A stretch of DNA of 11,779 bases, from the NCBI GenBank assembly GCA_964538575.1, contig CAZIGG010000093.1, forward strand, positions 1 through 11,779, read 5' to 3'. The position numbers were made by a program, and so were the translations under genes. Each line of letters opens with the position of its first letter. The first letter of the stretch is position 1. The notes below the pieces were generated by a model, which saw only the letters and a program-made list of their open reading frames with translations, did not search any database and was not told where the DNA came from. Shown piece by piece: positions 1-7,274 of this stretch. The DNA comes from UBA2336 sp964538575. GTDB lineage: Bacteria > Bacteroidota > Bacteroidia > Cytophagales > Cyclobacteriaceae.

Positions 1-2819
1 TTTGGCTTTTCAACCTTCACCTTTTTAACAATCACCTTTTCACTTTTTTCTTTTGGGGCGGGTTTTTCCGCCCCGAAGAGGTCTTGCTGCTCGGCTTTGA
101 CTTTTGGTTTTGGCTGACTTTTTTGGATTTGCTGGTGCTTTGGCTTTGCCGGCTCCTCGAAGAGGGCCGCTTGCCCTTCCTCGTTGATTGGTGGTTGATC
201 GAAGGATTTTTTTTTTGACGACTGAGAACCCTTTCCGGTTTCAGTCGTCTCTGCGATGAGGTCGTTGTCATCATCCCCTTCTTCCAGGCCAGTTTCTTCT
301 GGCTCCTGGGTGAGCTTAACGCCTGTAACTTTGTGCTGACTTAACCGGTTGCCGAGCGCTTTCCAGCCCTTAACATCAATCAAATCTTCCAGGTTAACCG
401 ACTCCTTTACTTTTTCTTTACCCGCCCCCTTCACAAGGTCAACTTCAACTTCCGGAGTATCCGAGCTGGTCACTACAACCAATCGTGAGCCAATGCTCTC
501 TGAAATAAATCCAAACTCTTTATCCGCAGTACTGGTTTCGATCATAAACCGTTTCACCATGTACTGCTTGCTGTCCCCATCGATGTAAACAGCCGAGATT
601 GGTTTCTTCGGATTGAATTTCTCTACCAGCAACGTCTTCTCCGGTTCATAGCGGTTTGTTATATCGTAGCCGGTGATTTTATACGAGCCATTTCGCATGA
701 ACGCGATAACCTGATCATCACCATCAAACTTACCGATGTAGGTACCCCGCTTATCCTTATTCAAACGGCCCGAATCCTGATCGTACCAGAGATTCAGCTT
801 GCTGAGCGTGGATGTACCCGCTTTTAAAAAATCTACTTTTCGGATCGGATACTTGGTAAGCGTATTGCCCCGTGCACCGCGGCCTTTCACTTCCAGTTCC
901 GAGAAATCAAATTCAAACACTTTCTTGCGTGCCGTGCTGGATTGCGAAAGTTTCACCTCCACTACTTCCGCTTCTCCGTTCGGGTTACCGGTAACGTGAT
1001 GGATCTTTGAATTCGGATTGCCTTGCGTTAAATGATATTCCTTATCGCGCGTTACGCCCGGCATCGTGAAACGTTTCACAAAGCCCTTACCGCTTTTTCC
1101 ATCGGAATAGATCAGGTTGTACACCATGCGGTCGTCTCCCTTCTTCCAGATGCCTGCGTACAAAATATCCTTGCCCATGAACACCTTCTCCTGGATGCGG
1201 GAAACTTTTGCCGTTCCGTCTTTACAGATGGCAATAACATCATCAAGCTCCGAACAATCGCAGATGTATTCGTCACGCTTCAGTCCATAACCCACAAAGC
1301 CATCGGCACGGTTGACATACAGCTTTTGGTTATTCGCGATAACTTCTGTTGCAGCAACCGACTGGAAGCTCCTGATTTCAGTCTTGCGCTCACGACCTTT
1401 GCCGAATTTATCTAATAATCCCTGGAAATACGAGATGGCATATTCCGTGAGATGCTTTAAATGATGCAACGTTTCCTTTAGTTCTTTTTCAAGGTCACGC
1501 ATCAGTTCGTCTGCCTTGAATGAATCGTAGCGTGAAATGCGCTTGATCTTGATCTCGGTCAGACGAATAATGTCGTCACGGGTAATCTCACGATAAAATT
1601 TCTTCTTGTGTGGCTTTAACCCTTTATCAATCTTAGTAATTACCTCCTCCCAGCTTTCGGCTTCTTCAATGTCGCGGTAGATGCGGTTTTCGATGAAGAT
1701 TTTCTCCAACGATGAGAAGAGTATCTTCTCCATCAATTCAGCCTTTCTTATTTCAAGCTCCTGTTTGAGCAGCTTGACCGTTTGAGTGGTGTTGTATTTG
1801 AGAATCTCGCCAACCGGTAAGAACTTCGGCTTATCCTCCACTATCACACACGAGTTAGGCGAGATGCTGATCTCGCAATCCGTGAACGCGTAAAGCGCAT
1901 CCAGCGCAATCTCAGGCGACTGGCCCGGCTGCAAGTGTATCTGGATCTCCACATCCTTAGCGGTGTTGTCAATCACCTGCTTTACTTTGATCTGCCCCTT
2001 CTCACTCGCCTTCACAATTGACTCCATCAAAGAAGTGGTTGTCGTAGAGAATGGTATCTCTTTGATAATCAGTGTTTTTTTATCGCTGATGTCGATCTTT
2101 GCCCTTACCTTGATTTTGCCCCCGCGAAGCCCCTGGTTGTACTCCGAGAAGTCAGCAATGCCCCCTGTAAAAAAATCAGGGTAGATTTTCGGGTTCTTGT
2201 CTTTCAATACATCTATTGATGCTTTGATCAGCTCATTGAAGTTGTGCGGAAGGATTTTAGTCGAAAGGCCAACCGCAATTCCCTCCACTCCTTGTGCCAG
2301 CAACAATGGAAACTTAACCGGAAGCGTAACCGGCTCTTTCTTACGACCATCATACGATAACTGCCACTCCGTAGTCTGAGCATTATACGCTACCGCCAGC
2401 GCGAACTTAGAAAGCCGTGCTTCAATATAACGCGGGGCAGCAGCGCCATCGCCTGTTCGCACATCGCCCCAGTTGCCCTGGGTTTCAATAAGAATGTCTT
2501 TCTGACCGATGTTTACAATCGCATCGCCAATCGATGCGTCCCCGTGCGGATGGTACTGCATGGTGCTACCGATCACGTTTGCCACTTTGTTGAAGCGGCC
2601 GTCATCCATTTCTTTCAGCGCGTGCATGATTCTGCGCTGTACAGGCTTAAAGCCGTCTTCAATGCGCGGCACTGCGCGCTCCAGGATTACGTATGAAGCG
2701 TAATCAAGGAACCAGTTCTGGTACATGCCGTCCACATCAATGGAGTGAATAACGTCCTCTCCTTCACCCTTTTTGACTTTGCCTAAAACTTTCGGCTTAC
2801 TGACTTTCTTTTTACTCAT
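1..2819 (-). CDS. parC: DNA topoisomerase IV subunit A (ParC), 3' end outside window
   Basis: This is the DNA-cleaving subunit of topoisomerase IV, which with ParE decatenates replicated chromosomes. The minus-strand frame starts at the ATG at 2819-2817 (MSKKKVSKPK) and stays open to the left edge: 939 codons are visible and no stop is seen. The breakage-reunion domain covers roughly residues 25-475. It contains YHPHGDASIGDAI (89-101) and GDGAAAPRYIEARL, in which Tyr131 (codon 2429-2427) is the expected catalytic tyrosine. Residues about 480-830 look like the C-terminal beta-pinwheel. I see no GyrA-box (QRRGGKG), which favours ParC over GyrA. From about residue 837 the chain becomes an acidic, then Lys/Pro/Glu-rich, probably disordered tail. 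It contains QAALF (883-887) and QQDLF (911-915). It is the downstream partner of parE on the same strand, across the N gap. A run of ten T at 207-216 (Lys codons) does not break the frame as assembled. Confidence 0.95.
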   Translation of the reverse strand, partial: MSKKKVSKPKVLGKVKKGEGEDVIHSIDVDGMYQNWFLDYASYVILERAVPRIEDGFKPVQRRIMHALKEMDDGRFNKVANVIGSTMQYHPHGDASIGDAIVNIGQKDILIETQGNWGDVRTGDGAAAPRYIEARLSKFALAVAYNAQTTEWQLSYDGRKKEPVTLPVKFPLLLAQGVEGIAVGLSTKILPHNFNELIKASIDVLKDKNPKIYPDFFTGGIADFSEYNQGLRGGKIKVRAKIDISDKKTLIIKEIPFSTTTTSLMESIVKASEKGQIKVKQVIDNTAKDVEIQIHLQPGQSPEIALDALYAFTDCEISISPNSCVIVEDKPKFLPVGEILKYNTTQTVKLLKQELEIRKAELMEKILFSSLEKIFIENRIYRDIEEAESWEEVITKIDKGLKPHKKKFYREITRDDIIRLTEIKIKRISRYDSFKADELMRDLEKELKETLHHLKHLTEYAISYFQGLLDKFGKGRERKTEIRSFQSVAATEVIANNQKLYVNRADGFVGYGLKRDEYICDCSELDDVIAICKDGTAKVSRIQEKVFMGKDILYAGIWKKGDDRMVYNLIYSDGKSGKGFVKRFTMPGVTRDKEYHLTQGNPNSKIHHVTGNPNGEAEVVEVKLSQSSTARKKVFEFDFSELEVKGRGARGNTLTKYPIRKVDFLKAGTSTLSKLNLWYDQDSGRLNKDKRGTYIGKFDGDDQVIAFMRNGSYKITGYDITNRYEPEKTLLVEKFNPKKPISAVYIDGDSKQYMVKRFMIETSTADKEFGFISESIGSRLVVVTSSDTPEVEVDLVKGAGKEKVKESVNLEDLIDVKGWKALGNRLSQHKVTGVKLTQEPEETGLEEGDDDNDLIAETTETGKGSQSSKKKSFDQPPINEEGQAALFEEPAKPKHQQIQKSQPKPKVKAEQQDLFGAEKPAPKEKSEKVIVKKVKVEKP

Positions 2820-2821
2820 TA

Positions 2822-2921
2822 NNNNNNNNNNNNNNNNNNNNNNNNNNNNNNNNNNNNNNNNNNNNNNNNNNNNNNNNNNNNNNNNNNNNNNNNNNNNNNN
2901 NNNNNNNNNNNNNNNNNNNNN
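2822..2921. other. Assembly gap of 100 N between parE and parC
   Basis: Exactly 100 undetermined bases lie between the parC start codon (ending at 2819) and the parE stop codon (starting at 2937). A round number of N is the usual placeholder for a scaffold join of unknown size, so the true spacing may be shorter or longer. Both flanking genes have intact ends, so the missing sequence is intergenic or holds something inserted there. The parC ribosome-binding region is hidden in the gap. Confidence 0.97.
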
Positions 2922-2936
2922 TTGGTTCGGTGTAAC

Positions 2937-4847
2937 TTATATCTCTGTTTCCTCTACTACAGCTTCTTCCTTAACTTCTTTAGCTTCAACCTTATCCAGT
3001 TCAATTCTCAGGTTGTCGATGATAAAATCCTGGCGGTCGGGTGAGTTCTTGCCCATGTAGAACTCGAGCAGCTTGGCGATGTGGCCTTCCTTGCCTAACA
3101 ATACCGGCTGAAGCCGGATGTCCTCACCGATGAAATTCCCGAATTCATCAGGTGAGATCTCTCCCAAACCCTTGAAACGGGTGATCTCGGGCTTGCTGCC
3201 AAGTTTGGCAATCGCAGCCTGACGTTCCTCATCGCTGTAGCAATAAATTGTCTCTTTCTTATTGCGCACCCGGAACAGCGGAGTTTCCAGGATAAACACA
3301 TGGTTGGCTTTCACCAATTCCGGGAAGAACTGGAGGAAGAATGTCATCAGCAGCAGGCGAATGTGCATTCCATCCACATCGGCATCCGTAGCGATGATTA
3401 CTTTATTATACCGCAGTGATTCAATACCGTCTTCAATATTCAAGGCATGCTGAAGGAGGTTAAACTCCTCGTTCTCATACACAACTTTCTTAGTTAATGA
3501 GAAACAGTTCAGCGGCTTGCCGCGCAAGCTGAACACGGCCTGCGTTTCCACATCGCGCGATTTTGTGATGGAACCCGAAGCTGAATCACCCTCTGTGATG
3601 AAGATTACTGACTCCGCTCCTTTCTCGCCTTTCGCATCATCGAAATGGTAACGGCAATCGCGAAGCTTTTTGTTATGGAGGTTTGCTTTCTTGGCGCGAT
3701 CATTGGCAAGCTTCTTAATCCCGGCAATGTCTTTACGCTCGCGTTCGGATTGCAGAATGCGTTTCAGCATTGCATCCGCTGTTGAAGGATTTTTATGCAG
3801 ATGTATCTCAAGCTCTTTCGAGACAAAATCCACAACAAACCCGCGAACCGATTGTCCGTCCGGAGCCATGTTGGTTGAGCCCAGCTTGGTTTTGGTTTGG
3901 GATTCAAATACAGGTTCCTGCACGCGTATCGCAATGGCTGCCACGATGCTTGCGCGAATGTCAGACGCATCGAAATCCTTCTTATAAAAATCACGAACGC
4001 CCTTTACAATGCCTTCCCGGAAAGCTGCAAGGTGTGTTCCGCCCTGTGTGGTGTTCTGACCGTTTACAAAGGAATAGTATTCTTCTCCATACTGCGTTCC
4101 GTGCGACAAGGCCACCTCAATATCATCGCCTTTAAAATGAATGATCGGGTATCGCAACTCTTCCGCATCGCTCTTCTGCTTTAACAGATCAAGCAGACCA
4201 TCCTTAGAGTAATACTTAGTCCCATTATAATTAATAGAAAGTCCTGCATTCAGAAACGCATAATTCCACATCAAATCATCCAGGTATTCCGGAATGAAGT
4301 GATAGTTCTTGAACATGGAATCATCCGGCTCAAACTCAACCAGTGTTCCGTTACGTTCACTGCTCTTCCCCTGCTTGGGATCGTTGGTAAGCTTTCCTTT
4401 CCTGAATTCTGCCAGCTTGGTTTGACCTTCGCGGAAAGCCTGAACTTTAAAGTAGTTCGATAACGCGTTAACCGCTTTGGTACCCACCCCATTCAAACCC
4501 ACCGACTTCTGGAACGCGCCTGAATCGTATTTCGCACCGGTATTGATCTTCGACACCACATCCACCACCTTCCCTAACGGGATACCGCGGCCATAGTCAC
4601 GCACCACAACTTTCTGATCGGTGATCTTGATGTCGATGGATTTACCATACCCCATCATGTGCTCATCAATACAGTTATCCACGACTTCTTTTACCAGCAC
4701 ATAAATACCATCGTCTTTGGAGGACCCGTCACCCAGCTTTCCGATGTACATTCCAGGCCGGAGGCGGATATGCTCGCGCCAGTCAAGGGATTTAATACTG
4801 GATTCGTCATACTGATTGGAAGCCGGAGCCTTCTCTGCTTTCGCCAT
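2937..4847 (-). CDS. parE: DNA topoisomerase IV subunit B (ParE), ATPase
   Basis: This is the ATPase subunit of topoisomerase IV and drives strand passage by the ParC cleavage core. It is 636 residues long, a normal length for ParE/GyrB proteins without a large insertion. The N-terminal GHKL ATPase domain shows EVVDNCIDE (54-62, Mg-ATP Asn58), DYGRGIP (84-90), the glycine-rich lid GLNGVGTKAVNALS (117-130) and QNTTQGGTH (264-272). The transducer domain has QTKTKLGS (317-324), with the conserved ATP-contacting Lys. The TOPRIM domain has EGDSASG (419-425) and DADVDGMH (488-495), followed by RFKGLGE (557-563). The C-terminus is short and Glu/Lys/Val-rich. The ATG at 4847-4845 gives a typical start; no strong Shine-Dalgarno precedes it, as is common in Bacteroidota. 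It lies upstream of parC, probably in one operon. The pairing with a GyrA-box-less A subunit supports ParE rather than GyrB. Confidence 0.95.
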   Translation of the reverse strand: MAKAEKAPASNQYDESSIKSLDWREHIRLRPGMYIGKLGDGSSKDDGIYVLVKEVVDNCIDEHMMGYGKSIDIKITDQKVVVRDYGRGIPLGKVVDVVSKINTGAKYDSGAFQKSVGLNGVGTKAVNALSNYFKVQAFREGQTKLAEFRKGKLTNDPKQGKSSERNGTLVEFEPDDSMFKNYHFIPEYLDDLMWNYAFLNAGLSINYNGTKYYSKDGLLDLLKQKSDAEELRYPIIHFKGDDIEVALSHGTQYGEEYYSFVNGQNTTQGGTHLAAFREGIVKGVRDFYKKDFDASDIRASIVAAIAIRVQEPVFESQTKTKLGSTNMAPDGQSVRGFVVDFVSKELEIHLHKNPSTADAMLKRILQSERERKDIAGIKKLANDRAKKANLHNKKLRDCRYHFDDAKGEKGAESVIFITEGDSASGSITKSRDVETQAVFSLRGKPLNCFSLTKKVVYENEEFNLLQHALNIEDGIESLRYNKVIIATDADVDGMHIRLLLMTFFLQFFPELVKANHVFILETPLFRVRNKKETIYCYSDEERQAAIAKLGSKPEITRFKGLGEISPDEFGNFIGEDIRLQPVLLGKEGHIAKLLEFYMGKNSPDRQDFIIDNLRIELDKVEAKEVKEEAVVEETEI

Positions 4848-4901
4848 CTTTTATAAGGATTGTAAAGAGTTAAAAAAGTCTAAAAAATCAAGTCGCACTA
4901 C

Positions 4902-5010
4902 AGTCTAAAAAATGGTTGTAGGTAAGACCCGGATAGCCCCGACCCTTGTCGGAGGCCGTCCGGGCCTTGGAAAAATTCAATTCGGTTCTAAGTAAGCCAT
5001 TTTTTAAAGT
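4902..5010. repeat. Inverted-repeat element with strong GC hairpin in the parE leader
   Basis: AAAAAATGG at 4907-4915 is the exact reverse complement of CCATTTTTT at 4997-5005. In the middle, 4928-4964 folds into a hairpin: CCCGGA (4928-4933) pairs with TCCGGG (4959-4964), and CCGAC (4939-4943) pairs with GTCGG (4948-4952) around the loop CCTT. Three more pairs form below a one-base bulge. An imperfect direct repeat, GGTTGTAGGTAAG (4914-4926) and GGTTCTAAGTAAG (4984-4996), flanks the hairpin with 11 of 13 matches. AGTCTAAAAAAT also occurs twice (4877-4888 and 4902-4913). The element lies between the four-helix membrane gene and parE, both on the minus strand, and the hairpin is about 80 nt upstream of the parE start. 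No U-tract directly follows the hairpin on either strand, so it is not a classic terminator. It may be a REP/MITE-like repeat or a structured leader; this is inference. The rest of 4848-5112 holds no gene that I can see. Confidence 0.7.
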
Positions 5011-5112
5011 CACTTCAAGAATTTGACACATTTCTTTAACTACAATAATAGCTCAGGTGAATGCTGTTAACATATTGACAGACAAGTAATAAACAATAAT
5101 GTTTTAGATTGC

Positions 5113-5547
5113 TTATTTAGCAAAAATCCTTCGGCCTGTTAAGTAGACGGGCCACGCGATCGCCCATAACACGACCAGGATCACGCTTCCGTAAATAATA
5201 GGGCCGATGCGGGCATAGTCAAAATGCTCCGCGCTGTTATAGAGTCCGATGAAGCTGAACCCCACCACAAAAAAGATGTTGAGTGTGATCACCTGCCCGT
5301 GAAGCCAGGTGCGGAAACTTTCGCTTGGCGTGATGGATTTTGAGAAGAGGTAAACCAGCAGATTGAGAATCAGGATAAAAGCCAGCGCAGAATAGAACAA
5401 TGCCTCTTTACCCATTACATGCGTGGTGGCTCCGCCCTCTTCCGCAACGCTTACCTGTTCCGGCAAACCGGCATATACATACATCAGATTGGCTAAAACT
5501 CCCAAAAGAGAGAGAAACCATACAGCCTTGAAGACTTTTAAGATCAT
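5113..5547 (-). CDS. Small four-helix integral membrane protein, function unknown
   Basis: The 144-residue protein has four clear hydrophobic segments, at about 7-27, 47-68, 85-104 and 113-136. A polar loop (28-46, EQVSVAEEGGATTH) lies between helices 1 and 2. It ends with a basic tail (GRRIFAK), which by the positive-inside rule suggests a cytoplasmic C-terminus. I see no catalytic motif and do not recognise a named family. Start ATG is at 5547-5545. It is upstream of parE on the same strand, but 265 bp with a stable hairpin separate them, so co-transcription is uncertain. It is divergent from the hydroxylase gene, with only 76 bp between the starts, and that space also carries a palindromic repeat (5562-5598). 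The clean frame and membrane pattern make it a real gene, but its role cannot be inferred. Confidence 0.8.
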   Translation of the reverse strand: MILKVFKAVWFLSLLGVLANLMYVYAGLPEQVSVAEEGGATTHVMGKEALFYSALAFILILNLLVYLFSKSITPSESFRTWLHGQVITLNIFFVVGFSFIGLYNSAEHFDYARIGPIIYGSVILVVLWAIAWPVYLTGRRIFAK

Positions 5548-5561
5548 ATACTAACTTTACC

Positions 5562-5598
5562 CCTGCCTTCCTTCGACTTCGCTCAGGATGACGGCAGG
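5562..5598. repeat. Palindromic repeat with CTTCGACTTCGCTCAG core, copy A
   Basis: CCTGCC (5562-5567) is complementary to GGCAGG (5593-5598), and an inner TCCT/AGGA pair tightens the hairpin. The loop region carries the 16-mer CTTCGACTTCGCTCAG (5571-5586), which recurs exactly at 6870-6885. Similar short sequences are, from memory, frequent in intergenic DNA of Bacteroidota. It lies in the 76-bp divergent promoter region between the four-helix membrane gene and the hydroxylase gene, so it sits where regulators or RNA polymerase would bind. Confidence 0.75.
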
Positions 5599-5623
5599 CA
5601 GGTGCAAATAAACAACAAACCGC

Positions 5624-6859
5624 GTGAACTTAAACCCCATTGTGCTTTCTATCCCTATTTTTTTCATCCTGATGGGTGTTGAACTGGTGATCGAGCGCAT
5701 TTCGCATCAAAAGCTCTACCGGTTGAACGATACGGTGGCAAACCTAAGCTGCGGCATTACTTCCCAGCTTTCGGGATTGTTTATGCGCGTCCTGGCCATT
5801 GGCGTTTACGTAGTATTATTTGAAAACTTCGCACAATTTCAGCTTACACCAAACTGGTTTTATTGGCTATCGTTATTTCTGCTGGCCGACCTGGCATACT
5901 ACTGGGCACACCGGATGAGTCATGAGATCAATCTCTTCTGGGGCGGGCATGTCGTGCATCACCAAAGCGAGGAATACAATTTATCGGTAGCGTTACGCCA
6001 AAGCTCATTTCAGGTGGTTTGGACATTTGCCTTTAGCTTACCCCTCGCGATCATCGGGTTTGATCCTGTTCACTTTGCCTTAATGTCGGCTTTCATTACG
6101 TTATATCAATTCTGGATTCATACGGAACTGATCAATAAAATGGGCTGGTTTGAATACATCTTCAATACACCCTCCCATCACCGGGTGCATCATGGGCGCA
6201 ATCCCAAGTATATCGATAAGAATCATGCCGGTACATTAATTATCTGGGATAAGATGTTCGGCACATTCCAGGAAGAAGAAGAACGGCCAACGTATGGAAT
6301 AACAAAGCCAGTCAATAGCTGGAATGCCGTGTGGGCAAACTTCAGTCATTATGCCGATATGGGCAAAGACCTGAAACGCATTCCTAATGTATCTGATAAG
6401 ATTAAATACCTGTTCAAAAAACCGGGCTGGTTACCGGATTATTTAGGTGGCTACCAGGCAGCTCCGGAAGTGGATAAAACGAGTTACAAAAAGTATGATC
6501 AGCCTTCAGGAATGTCGTTAAACCTGTACGTGTTATTTCAATACGTGCTTTGTATTACGGGCACTGCATTGTTCCTGTTTAATACGGCAAAGTTCACACT
6601 ACCTGAAAAGGCCTTTATTGCTATACTGATCTCTGTTGTGGTTGTAAACTGCGGGGTACTATTTGAAAACAAAGCCTGGGTTAAAATTTCTGAATGGCTG
6701 CGGATCATCCTCTACCCGGCTCTGCTGGCAGTGATTGTTAATCTTTACGGACTCTCGTTCTGGCTCTACATTCTGGCCGGAGGCTATTTTATTGTTTCGG
6801 CATTCTGGTTTGCCGGCATCACCAAACAACAGCAGCATGTTCAAATCGTTTCGCGGTAA
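5624..6859 (+). CDS. Membrane di-iron hydroxylase, sterol desaturase / alkylglycerol monooxygenase-like
   Basis: This is a 411-residue integral membrane oxygenase of the fatty acid hydroxylase superfamily. The histidine clusters that should bind the di-iron centre are visible: H96-R-M-S-H100, H109-V-V-H112-H113, H166 in WIHTE, and H185-H186-R-V-H189-H190, with H201 nearby. The stretch HHRVHHGRNPKYIDKN (185-200) followed by GTLIIWDKMFGTF (203-215) closely resembles animal alkylglycerol monooxygenase, which cleaves ether lipids. Hydrophobic segments lie at about 5-22, 48-68, 79-93, 128-165, and three or more at 300-395 in a C-terminal membrane domain. The start is GTG at 5624: an in-frame TAA at 5609 blocks extension, and the N-terminus MNLNPIVLSIPIFFILMGVE fits a first membrane helix. 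The lipoprotein gene follows directly. The substrate in this bacterium is not known; a hydroxylation or ether-lipid role is inferred from the family. Confidence 0.9.
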   Translation: MNLNPIVLSIPIFFILMGVELVIERISHQKLYRLNDTVANLSCGITSQLSGLFMRVLAIGVYVVLFENFAQFQLTPNWFYWLSLFLLADLAYYWAHRMSHEINLFWGGHVVHHQSEEYNLSVALRQSSFQVVWTFAFSLPLAIIGFDPVHFALMSAFITLYQFWIHTELINKMGWFEYIFNTPSHHRVHHGRNPKYIDKNHAGTLIIWDKMFGTFQEEEERPTYGITKPVNSWNAVWANFSHYADMGKDLKRIPNVSDKIKYLFKKPGWLPDYLGGYQAAPEVDKTSYKKYDQPSGMSLNLYVLFQYVLCITGTALFLFNTAKFTLPEKAFIAILISVVVVNCGVLFENKAWVKISEWLRIILYPALLAVIVNLYGLSFWLYILAGGYFIVSAFWFAGITKQQQHVQIVSR

Positions 6860-6898
6860 AGACGCAATGCTTCGACTTCGCTCAGCAGGCGTCTCTAC
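6856..6898. repeat. Composite palindromic repeat, copy B, overlapping stop and start codons
   Basis: GTAAAGACGC (6856-6865) and GCGTCTCTAC (6889-6898) form a 9-of-10 inverted repeat. The 16-mer CTTCGACTTCGCTCAG (6870-6885), identical to that in copy A, lies in the loop. The stem arms match those of copy C (7275-7303). The left arm contains the hydroxylase stop codon TAA (6857-6859), and the loop contains the probable lipoprotein start ATG (6867-6869). Confidence 0.8.
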
Positions 6899-7247
6899 AC
6901 TCATCTTATTAATGCTTTTTTCTTCATGCGGAAAGGAACTTCCAAAACTCGAAGGCTTCGACCCGGAACAATGGCAAAAAGATAAAAACGCCTGCGGCAC
7001 CTACCGTGCGGAGAACCTGGAGTCTATCCAATTCCAAAAAGAAAAATTGCTGGCGTTAAAGGAGATGCAGGTTGTTGCACTGCTCGGCCGTCCCGACCGG
7101 AATGAGCTTTACAAGCGCAATCAGAAGTTCTATTACTATTATCTGAAGCCTGCGCCTGAATGTTCGAATTACAATGCTGATAACATTGCCCGGTTAGCAA
7201 TCCGGTTTAATGCAATGGGATTGGCGAAAGAGGTAATGGTTGAATAA
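6867..7247 (+). CDS. Small lipoprotein, possibly BamE/SmpA-like
   Basis: From the ATG at 6867 the product is 126 residues long. The N-terminus has a basic region (MLRLRSAG), a hydrophobic core (STLILLMLF) and a lipobox ending in SSC, giving lipidated Cys21 and an export signal to the envelope. The mature part holds GMxG-like chemistry only loosely: KEMQVVALLGRPDRNE (65-80) followed by an aromatic strand, KFYYYYLKP. That pattern recalls the helix-then-LGxPD layout of BamE/SmpA-type folds. Two cysteines (C43, C99) could form a disulfide. The in-frame ATG at 6837 would add ten residues and overlap the upstream gene by 23 bp; I prefer 6867 because it gives a compact signal peptide, but neither start has a good Shine-Dalgarno. 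The first ten codons are encoded by repeat copy B. It is probably co-transcribed with the hydroxylase gene and ends before the terminator at 7327-7358. The function is unknown. Confidence 0.8.
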   Translation: MLRLRSAGVSTLILLMLFSSCGKELPKLEGFDPEQWQKDKNACGTYRAENLESIQFQKEKLLALKEMQVVALLGRPDRNELYKRNQKFYYYYLKPAPECSNYNADNIARLAIRFNAMGLAKEVMVE

Positions 7248-7274
7248 TTCCAATGCATGTTTATTTGTATTCAT

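Noticed and set aside
207..216. Run of ten T inside parC as a possible frameshift site
   Set aside because: The parC frame is open and sensible (Lys codons) on both sides of the run, so no frameshift is present in the assembled sequence. Slippage in the cell cannot be judged from here.
1032..1415. Open frame of 127 codons on the plus strand
   Set aside because: It lies wholly antisense to parC, has no family features and no start signal; it is a shadow of the coding frame.
4928..4964. GC-rich hairpin as intrinsic terminator of the four-helix membrane gene
   Set aside because: The stem is strong, but on the minus strand it is followed by TCTTACCTAC and not a T-run, so a classic terminator is not supported.
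5026..5100. Two TTGACA hexamers followed by AT-rich sequence, resembling sigma70 promoters on the plus strand
   Set aside because: Spacing to any TATAAT-like box is too short, no plus-strand gene follows closely, and Bacteroidota promoters use a different consensus.
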